Positions 1 through 4,791 of a DNA stretch of 7,694 nucleotides are shown in pieces. The stretch covers positions 14,642-22,335 of the forward strand of contig DHOO01000026.1 in NCBI GenBank assembly GCA_002409975.1. The letters are read 5' to 3'. Numbering within the stretch: position 1 is the stretch's first letter; each line of letters starts with the position of its first letter. The position numbers were made by a program, and so were the translations under genes. The notes beneath the pieces are model-generated. The model was not told the origin of the DNA, did no database searches, and worked only from the letters and a program-made list of their open reading frames with translations. The DNA is from Firmicutes bacterium UBA5388. GTDB taxonomy: Bacteria > Bacillota > UBA4882 > UBA10575.

Positions 1-1
1 C

Positions 2-130
2 GCCCGGACTGAGCAACGCAGCCACGCGAAGCTGATCACGCCGCCTGCCAACAATCCGGCAACTACCGCTCATGGCTAGTCGCAATTTTCATCCTTTCAT
101 GTGCCCCAGCTTGCCGGGGTGACGACTACC
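2..130 (+). other. GC-rich leader with possible alternative RNA structures
   Basis: No gene is visible between base 1 and the first start codon at 199. The first 130 bases are clearly richer in G+C than the rest of the window and hold several complementary segments. Bases 2-8 can pair with 55-60 (six pairs, one bulged C). Bases 74-82 can pair with 123-130 (eight pairs, one bulged C), enclosing a C4/G4 hairpin at 104-119. Bases 62-67 can instead pair with 74-80 around a six-base loop (GCTCAT); this excludes the long 74-82/123-130 stem, because ACTACC occurs twice, at 62-67 and 125-130. I do not recognise a known riboswitch family, and no U-run follows the C4/G4 hairpin, so it does not look like an intrinsic terminator. 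It could be an unassigned leader RNA, the remnant of an upstream feature, or chance pairing in a GC-rich patch. Confidence 0.3.
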
Positions 131-198
131 TAATTACAGTATCATTAAAGTGTCAGGCAATCTTATTACTGGGATCGGTTGGAAGGATAGTAAGAAAC

Positions 199-576
199 AT
201 GTCTTTTTTTCTGTACAAAAATAATAGAGATTTCCAAAAGGGTTTTACCCTTTTGGAGGTGTTAGCGGCTTTAGTCTTATTATCTTTGGTTTTAAGTTGG
301 CTCATCCCTGCTTTTATTCAAATCCTTGATTCTAATACAAAAGCCGAACACCAGTTAGAAGCTTATCTATTAGGATACGGAAAGTTGGAAGAGATTATTG
401 GCCGGGCAGAGACGGCTCAAGAAGGGCGGTTCCCGCCTCCCTGGTCCGGGTATAACTGGTACTATCAAGAAGAGAAAAACGAGGAATTGCTCTCTCAAAC
501 CCTAACTGTAAAATGGAAGGATCATGGTTATGAAAGACAGGTTCTCTGCAGAAAAGCATGGATTAATATCGACTAA
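199..576 (+). CDS. gspI: GspI/PilV-like minor pseudopilin (prepilin-type protein)
   Basis: A 125-residue prepilin-like protein expected to be cut and N-methylated by a prepilin peptidase in the inner membrane, then built into the tip of a pseudopilus or pilus. A short leader ends at Gly15 and is followed by FTLLEV, so cleavage is expected between Gly15 and Phe16, with the conserved Glu at mature position +5 (Glu20). A hydrophobic helix covers roughly residues 16-40. The stretch AYLLGYGKLEEI after it resembles the region following the helix in GspI. Length is normal for GspI. The start at 199 is preceded by GGAAGGA (181-187) at a spacing of 11, a little long. The last 47-53 bases overlap the next gene. 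Identity as the I-type member rests mainly on size and on being first of an I-J-K order; PilV-like is the main alternative. Confidence 0.8.
   Translation: MSFFLYKNNRDFQKGFTLLEVLAALVLLSLVLSWLIPAFIQILDSNTKAEHQLEAYLLGYGKLEEIIGRAETAQEGRFPPPWSGYNWYYQEEKNEELLSQTLTVKWKDHGYERQVLCRKAWINID
515..520 (+). promoter_or_regulatory. Ribosome binding site deciding the GspJ-like start
   Basis: GGAAGG lies inside the end of the first gene. It is only 3 bases before the ATG at 524 but 9 bases before the ATG at 530. The 530 start is therefore preferred, which shortens the protein by two residues relative to the first possible ATG. Confidence 0.6.
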
Positions 577-1153
577 AAGAGAGGAAGAAGGCTTTACTTT
601 ATTAGAGGTGGTTATTGCTCTTACACTAACCGGTTTCTTACTGTTGATGCTTTCTCCGACTGTATTTAATCTCCAACGTCTCTTGTTCCGTGAAAACGAA
701 GCAGCTATCGTTAATCGAATCCAGCGCCTAATATACAGAAAACTGGGGGAGATTCTTGGTAATGCTTATCTTTACCCTTTCTATGATGGTAAAGTGGAAT
801 CGTTTTCCGGCGAGCAATGGGGTTTTTCCCTGCCGGTTGTTACCAAACAAGGCCTGGCACGGGCGGAACTTTTCATCAATGGTGAAAAGTTAATCGCCAG
901 ATGGGAAAGTTATCATTCCGATGAGGAGAATGATGAACCGGAGATGGTCGTTCTCACTAACCAACTTGTTACGTCCGCCTTTTCTTACCTTGATGGCAAG
1001 ACAGGAGTCTGGAGAAATGCTTGGCATGAAGATTATTATCCCCGACTGGTACAGTTCAATGCGGCTATTGAGCAACAAGATGGCAAAACCCGTGCATTAA
1101 TACCTATTGTTATACCGCTAAAAGTAGGACAGGAAGATGGAAAGAATCTATGA
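530..1153 (+). CDS. gspJ: GspJ/PilW-like minor pseudopilin
   Basis: A prepilin-like protein of 207 residues from the preferred ATG (209 from the ATG at 524). The leader STKREEEG ends at Gly21 and is followed by FTLLEVVIAL, giving a Phe at mature +1 and Glu at +5; the hydrophobic helix extends to about residue 46. Near the C-terminus, SYLDGKTGVWRNAW followed by a YPRLVQF strand matches the GspJ pattern in which a tyrosine-leucine-aspartate turn precedes W...W and a proline-led beta strand. Length is usual for GspJ (about 200). In type II systems this protein joins GspI and GspK in the trimeric tip that starts pseudopilus assembly. Almost all of its leader peptide is encoded within or just past the end of the preceding gene, and its TGA stop overlaps the next start as ATGA, so the three genes are probably translationally coupled. 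Confidence 0.82.
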   Translation: MKDRFSAEKHGLISTKREEEGFTLLEVVIALTLTGFLLLMLSPTVFNLQRLLFRENEAAIVNRIQRLIYRKLGEILGNAYLYPFYDGKVESFSGEQWGFSLPVVTKQGLARAELFINGEKLIARWESYHSDEENDEPEMVVLTNQLVTSAFSYLDGKTGVWRNAWHEDYYPRLVQFNAAIEQQDGKTRALIPIVIPLKVGQEDGKNL

Positions 1154-2259
1154 GTAAAGAGAGTAATCAAGAACAGGGAAGCGCGCTGGTTTTTATTTTC
1201 GGATTTTGTCTCTTACTAGGCGCAGTTTTATCTTTCTTCGCCGACAGTGTAAACCTAAAAAAGAACTTAAGAGCTAAGTTTGAAAGGGAAGTAAGCTTGA
1301 AGCAATCGGCAGAAAACCTTACCGAGCTTGCTATTTCCCATATCCTCAACAAAACAACTGCTTATGATGCTCCGGAACATTTCCGGATTACTCCTAACCG
1401 GATCAATGCTTTTCTTTCTGCTGATTATCAAGCAACGGTTGAAATCCGTGATGAGGGCAGTCGCTTTAACCCCAACAACCTGCCTATAAGTTACTGGCAG
1501 GAGTATTTTCACAACTCTCCCCAGTCATATGAGCGACTTTATGCTTGGTCTTTCCGTCAAGAGAACCAAGCCGGTAATCTTTCAACTACGATCCGTAATA
1601 ACTATTTGTTGACTCTGGAAGATTTACAAGAAGTATTGGCTGAAACCCCGGCCCCATCATCACTAACCATCTTCGGCCCAGCCAACTATTACCTGATTGA
1701 CGGGGAAGTATTGGTCTCTCTCCTGTTACGGTCCGGTCTTCAGATGTCTTCGGTAGCTATTGAAACAACAATCGAAAATTTTAACAGTAATCGTAATCAG
1801 ATTTTTACTGAAAACATAGCCACCCTTCTCAGCCAATTACACCTTCCCGAGCTTCCTAAGCTTGATAAGATTGAACAGCTTTTAACCGCGAAAGGAAGCA
1901 TCAATCCTAATTTTATTGAGCCCGCTTATTTAAGGCTGTTAGTACCTGAGGGAAAAGGGCGAGATTTTTCCGATTTATCCTTGCTTCAAAAAGAGCAGCC
2001 ATTTATCTCAATCACCGCTTTTGAAGATTATCTCTGTAATCAACATGGTATTAGCATCTCAAGAGAAAAAATTGCCCGTCTATTTTCTGTAAAAAGTAAG
2101 GTTTTTGGGATCTATGTGTCAATTTATAATCAAGATAAGCAAGGTCTTTTAGAATTAAACACCATCGTGCAGCGCGGTTGGGCTGAGCAAGAAGATAGTT
2201 GGCAAATTATCTATCGAAGGGAAAATTGGCTATCCGGGAAGAAGGAAAGCGATGATTAA
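1150..2259 (+). CDS. gspK: GspK-like minor pseudopilin (tip subunit)
   Basis: A 369-residue protein, large for a pseudopilin, as expected of GspK, whose extra helical domain caps the tip of the pseudopilus. A ten-residue leader ending in Gly10 precedes a hydrophobic helix (about 11-31, SALVFIFGFCLLLGAVLSFF). Residues 97-111 (VEIRDEGSRFNPNNL) match the GspK motif of an Asp-Glu-Gly turn followed by an N-x-N sequence. LEDLQEVL near 156 and the FGPANYYLIDGEVL block near 175-188 correspond to the family's helix-then-strand segment before a helix rich in small residues. KIARLFSVKSKVFGIYVSIY (307-326) fits the C-terminal strand pair. There is no Glu at mature +5, which is normal for GspK. The leader is short and slightly acidic, which is unusual. 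The start overlaps the previous stop by four bases (ATGA) and has GGAAAG at 1139-1144; the end overlaps the next gene by eight bases. Confidence 0.82.
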   Translation: MSKESNQEQGSALVFIFGFCLLLGAVLSFFADSVNLKKNLRAKFEREVSLKQSAENLTELAISHILNKTTAYDAPEHFRITPNRINAFLSADYQATVEIRDEGSRFNPNNLPISYWQEYFHNSPQSYERLYAWSFRQENQAGNLSTTIRNNYLLTLEDLQEVLAETPAPSSLTIFGPANYYLIDGEVLVSLLLRSGLQMSSVAIETTIENFNSNRNQIFTENIATLLSQLHLPELPKLDKIEQLLTAKGSINPNFIEPAYLRLLVPEGKGRDFSDLSLLQKEQPFISITAFEDYLCNQHGISISREKIARLFSVKSKVFGIYVSIYNQDKQGLLELNTIVQRGWAEQEDSWQIIYRRENWLSGKKESDD

Positions 2260-3676
2260 AACCATTGGATTAGCTTTACAAGATAAGGATTGGGCGATCG
2301 TTGAAATCTCCGGAAAACGGGAGTTTAAAATTACCAGTCATGTTTGCGGAGAGTGGGCGCCTGAAACTGCCGACTCCGCTAAAGCGGAGATTTTGAAGAA
2401 AGCTTTTTTAAGCCATCAGCTCTCGAACAAAAACGTTGTTGTTTCCGTACCAATGAAAGAAGGCTATTGGAAGCAGATGCGCTTACCTGCCCTAACGGAG
2501 CGAGACGTAAATCGATTAATTAAAAATGCTTTTTTCCAGGGTTTACCTGGAACACCCGACTCTTTTTGTTGGGGATTTAAAAAAAGCAATTTTGGTTCCA
2601 AACAACTGCTCATATCAGGTTTCGCCTTACCTAAACAACTGATGCGGGAACAAGCTGACCTAATACAAAAAGCAGAGCTTAACGTCGCCTATTATCTACC
2701 GGATCGCGCTCACCTTAGCACGGGGCTGGCGTTTGTCGCCGGGGAAGATTTTTCAACCGGAGGAGCAACCATGTTTTTGATCGTAAACTCTCTTGATGTC
2801 GAAATCTGTCTTTTTCAAGCCAACGATATAGAGTACTATCGCCATTTCCCACTGCTTCTTAACGAAGGTAAAGTTGAGCAAGAGGCTTTAAGCGACGAGT
2901 TACGTTTAACTAAATTTATGATTCGTAAAGAAATCCGTTCTTTACCAGACTGTTGTTATCTTTTAGATCAAGCCGACCACTGGCCAAGAGAAGAAGGGAT
3001 AGAGATTATTGCCGCTGCTTTTGATCTGGAGCAAGCTAATATCAAGATCCCATCCGAAATTGGTTTACCTTTAAGTTTCTGCCAAAAAAAAGAGATAGTT
3101 TCCTTAAGTAGTTTAATTGCGGTTGGATTAACCTTGGAAGCGAGAACTAACGAACGAGCTTCCATCCGTCTGACTACAGGGAAAAGACGCAAGGGGATTA
3201 AGGACCAAATAACTTTTCTTCTTGCCGCTTTAGGCTTATTAATGATTCTGGCCGGGGTAACGTTGAATCTAAGATTAGAGCATAAGGAAAAACAAACCTT
3301 GCTCGGGGAAATCGCCAAACATGAAAAAAAAATTGGGGAGATCAAAAAACTGATAAGTTTAGAAGAGGAATTAACCAAACAAGCCTTATTTTTTCAGCAA
3401 GAATGGGAAATGAACCGTAAAATGCAGAAATTTTTTGCGGTCTGGGAAGAAGTAGTTCCTAACGGAACAATCTTAACTTCGGTTATTTTCGATCACAATG
3501 AAATAAGACAGATCACCGGTCGTTGTCTTTCTTTTTCCGAATTATATCAAGCGCTGTTAACTTCCTCTTTTTTTAAGCAACTACAGGTAAAAGGAGAGAT
3601 TACTATTAGTCGGGACGGATACGAAGTCTTTACTCTTTCCGGAAAATGGAATGAGCATTATGAAGTTCATAACTAG
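2252..3676 (+). CDS. GspL-like inner-membrane protein (PilM-PilN fusion)
   Basis: A 474-residue protein joining two parts that are separate genes in most type IV pilus systems. Residues 1 to about 296 resemble cytoplasmic PilM, an actin-like fold: NVVVSVP (61-67), MRLPALTERDVNRLI (76-90) and an ISGFALPKQL block (121-130) correspond to its conserved segments, and IAVGLTLEA (289-297) to its C-terminal end. Residues 303-313 (ASIRLTTGKRR) look like the short basic start of PilN, followed by one membrane helix (about 319-340), a charged coiled-coil stretch (341-378) and a periplasmic ferredoxin-like domain (about 394-466, with VVPNGTILTSV and FSELYQALLTSSFF). This is the GspL layout, which links the secretion ATPase to the periplasmic platform. 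The first phosphate-binding loop normally reads like IGIDIGSS but here is IGLALQDK, and the later D-I-G motif is missing, so ATP binding is doubtful. The start is inside the previous gene with AAGGAA just upstream. Confidence 0.82.
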   Translation: MIKTIGLALQDKDWAIVEISGKREFKITSHVCGEWAPETADSAKAEILKKAFLSHQLSNKNVVVSVPMKEGYWKQMRLPALTERDVNRLIKNAFFQGLPGTPDSFCWGFKKSNFGSKQLLISGFALPKQLMREQADLIQKAELNVAYYLPDRAHLSTGLAFVAGEDFSTGGATMFLIVNSLDVEICLFQANDIEYYRHFPLLLNEGKVEQEALSDELRLTKFMIRKEIRSLPDCCYLLDQADHWPREEGIEIIAAAFDLEQANIKIPSEIGLPLSFCQKKEIVSLSSLIAVGLTLEARTNERASIRLTTGKRRKGIKDQITFLLAALGLLMILAGVTLNLRLEHKEKQTLLGEIAKHEKKIGEIKKLISLEEELTKQALFFQQEWEMNRKMQKFFAVWEEVVPNGTILTSVIFDHNEIRQITGRCLSFSELYQALLTSSFFKQLQVKGEITISRDGYEVFTLSGKWNEHYEVHN

Positions 3677-4232
3677 AAAAACTTGGCCCCTAGTGGCGAT
3701 TGCGATTTCAATTGCCGGTTTATGTTTGCGCTATGCTTTATTCTCCCCCAATCAAGAGCGTACAGCAGAGCATTATTCTCAATCCCATTTATATTCTACC
3801 GATTCCACTCTTCTAAAGCAGAGGGTACAGACAATCAACTCCTTACTTAATAGAGAAGAAGAATATCGAAAAAGGGTAGGGGAGTGTCAACAAGCGGTAG
3901 CGAATTGGGAGAAGAGTTTTTTTGTAGGGTCGGGCGACAGCGCCACTATTCTCTTGGTTTCAATTGTTGAAGAATTAGCAGCCAAAGCTGGCTTAGCAGT
4001 AAAAAACAAAACCCTCCATCCGTCTCTGTCGGGTCCGACAGTGGAGGGGTGGGAGCGCATCGGGGTTACTATTGAGGGAAGAACTGCGTTTCGTGCATTA
4101 ACCGCGTTTTATTCCGCTTTAATTGCCGCGCCCAAATCTTTATGCGTAGAACGAATGGAGCTCCACTTAGATGAATACACTGGACTGCTTAGTTTTAAGC
4201 TCAAGCTGTATTCCTTTACTCATCTTCCATAA
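3651..4232 (+). CDS. GspM/PilO-like inner-membrane platform protein
   Basis: A 193-residue bitopic membrane protein. A short basic N-terminus (KFITRK) precedes a membrane helix at about 12-32, then a charged helical stretch (about 53-90, LLKQRVQTINSLLNREEEYR) and a C-terminal alpha/beta domain (about 96-190) with SATILLVSIVEELAAKAGL, IGVTIEGRTAFRALTAFYSAL and FKLKLYSFT. This is the PilO/GspM pattern: a ferredoxin-like domain that pairs with PilN/GspL in the periplasm. Position directly after the PilM-PilN fusion and the usual family size (about 180-200) support it. The start is within the previous gene; ATG at 3651 (GGAA at 3641-3644) and ATG at 3660 (GGA at 3648-3650) are both plausible and differ by three residues. 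A strong hairpin lies inside the gene at 4012-4048. PilO versus GspM cannot be separated by eye. Confidence 0.78.
   Translation: MSIMKFITRKTWPLVAIAISIAGLCLRYALFSPNQERTAEHYSQSHLYSTDSTLLKQRVQTINSLLNREEEYRKRVGECQQAVANWEKSFFVGSGDSATILLVSIVEELAAKAGLAVKNKTLHPSLSGPTVEGWERIGVTIEGRTAFRALTAFYSALIAAPKSLCVERMELHLDEYTGLLSFKLKLYSFTHLP
4012..4048 (+). other. Two-part GC-rich hairpin inside the GspM-like gene
   Basis: CCCTCCA (4012-4018) pairs with TGGAGGG (4042-4048). Inside it, CTGTCGG (4026-4032) pairs with CCGACAG (4035-4041). One side carries a seven-base bulge (4019-4025), the other none. The 14 possible pairs lie entirely within coding sequence for the loop between the coiled coil and the second strand of the periplasmic domain. 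No U-run follows, so it is not a standard terminator. It may affect mRNA decay or translation, or be incidental. Confidence 0.5.
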
Positions 4233-4330
4233 GGAATTGCATGGGGAAACGACCTTCAGGATTAATCGCTTGTTAGTAGATCAACCAAGAAAAGGCTTTA
4301 AAAAACGAAATATTAGTATAAATAATCTCC

Positions 4331-4337
4331 AGAGGTG
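4331..4337 (+). promoter_or_regulatory. Ribosome binding site deciding the GspC-like start
   Basis: AGAGGTG, a good match to the 3' part of the consensus AGGAGGTG, lies four bases before the GTG at 4342. It supports that GTG as the start, instead of an ATG at 4171 in the same frame, which lies within the preceding gene. Confidence 0.65.
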
Positions 4338-4341
4338 TAAC

Positions 4342-4791
4342 GTGAAAAAGGGTAACTTCTTATTTTATCTTGCAGTCGCCATCTTTCTTTGTGGCCTAAT
4401 CTTTTTGGGTAAAGTTCTAAACCAATGGATAACTTCTTCTCCGCTCGAAGAGACCGCGGGGATAGAGATTAAAGGAGAGAAAACATCTGAAGAGAAGCCC
4501 GTTCTCGATCGCGATCAGACTCCGATTCTCTGGCGGAAGAATCCATTTTCCCTAGCCGATGAGGGTTTAAATGATCTCCCTGAAACTTTGGTAGCTTCTG
4601 GCTTCGTCCTGAAAGGGACGATCATCGGGGCGAGTAAAACCGCAGTATTAGTGGTAAAAGAGAACCCGAGTGAGAGTTATCTGGTCAGGGAAGGAGATAC
4701 TGTTTTACAGGAAAAAATCGTCACCATTAAACAAGGGCAAGTTATTCTCCTTAAGGACGGCAGACTGCTTACTCTTTTTCAGGAAGAGTAG
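4342..4791 (+). CDS. GspC/PilP-like protein with HR domain
   Basis: A 149-residue protein starting at GTG. A basic KKGN start leads into one membrane helix (about 5-25, LFYLAVAIFLCGLIFLGKVL). A charged linker follows to about residue 62. The C-terminal domain begins with WRKNPFSLA and continues with LKGTIIG, AVLVV, YLVREGDTVLQEKI, VTIKQGQVILL and DGRLLTLF. This beta-rich pattern, with a Gly-Asp turn after a Y-x-V strand, is the homology-region domain of GspC and PilP, which contacts the N-terminal domains of the secretin. PilP is usually a lipoprotein; here there is no lipobox and the anchor is a membrane helix, as in GspC. The PDZ or coiled-coil C-terminus common in GspC is absent, so this is a minimal form. 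It is separated from the previous gene by 109 bases without a clear promoter. Its last 23 bases overlap the end of the convergent secretin gene. Confidence 0.72.
   Translation: MKKGNFLFYLAVAIFLCGLIFLGKVLNQWITSSPLEETAGIEIKGEKTSEEKPVLDRDQTPILWRKNPFSLADEGLNDLPETLVASGFVLKGTIIGASKTAVLVVKENPSESYLVREGDTVLQEKIVTIKQGQVILLKDGRLLTLFQEE
4769..4791. other. Tail-to-tail overlap of the GspC-like and secretin genes
   Basis: The TAG of the rightward gene ends at 4791, and the TAA of the leftward gene occupies 4769-4771, so the last 23 bases of each gene are shared. A weak hairpin can form from GGAAG-TAG (4782-4791, two bases bulged) and CTA-CTTCC (4806-4813), but neither strand shows a T-run after it, so no intrinsic terminator is evident. 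Transcripts from both sides may run into each other. Confidence 0.85.

Noticed and set aside
1..73. Leftward gene start (ATG at 73-71, or a hydrophobic reading in another minus-strand frame)
   Set aside because: The frames are open to the window edge, and one reads as a glycine-rich hydrophobic stretch, but they are under 25 codons and no ribosome binding site is well placed. More sequence to the left would decide it.
1..130. Known riboswitch (cyclic di-GMP or cobalamin type) in the leader
   Set aside because: Fragments such as CACGCGAAGC and GCCTGCC recall parts of these families, but the required order of conserved blocks and tetraloop features is absent on both strands.
140..145. TATCAT as a -10 box for the rightward genes
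   Set aside because: No -35 hexamer at 15-19 bases and no extended -10 TG; not better than chance.
2374..2389. CTCCGC-TAAA-GCGGAG hairpin followed by ATTTTG as a terminator
   Set aside because: It lies early inside the PilM-PilN fusion gene, the stem is six pairs and the T-run is only four, broken by G. More likely coding sequence by chance.
2534..2552. TTCCAGG-GTTTA-CCTGGAA hairpin
   Set aside because: Perfect seven-pair stem, but inside coding sequence, with no T-run and no other sign of function.
2968..3378. Minus-strand open frame opposite the PilM-PilN fusion gene, and other short frames opposite real genes
   Set aside because: Composition reflects the antisense of a well-supported gene, and no ribosome binding site or recognisable domain is present.
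4230..4242. TAAGGAATTGCAT repeated at 7523-7535
   Set aside because: A single 13-base match is about what chance gives in a window of this size, and the contexts are unrelated.
4311..4326. TATAAA/AATAAT as a promoter just before the GspC-like gene
   Set aside because: No -35 partner, and transcription would start at or after the ribosome binding site.
4171..4341. Longer form of the GspC-like protein from ATG at 4171
   Set aside because: It would overlap the preceding gene by 62 bases, adds 57 residues unlike the family before the membrane helix, and lacks a good ribosome binding site; GTG at 4342 has a strong one.
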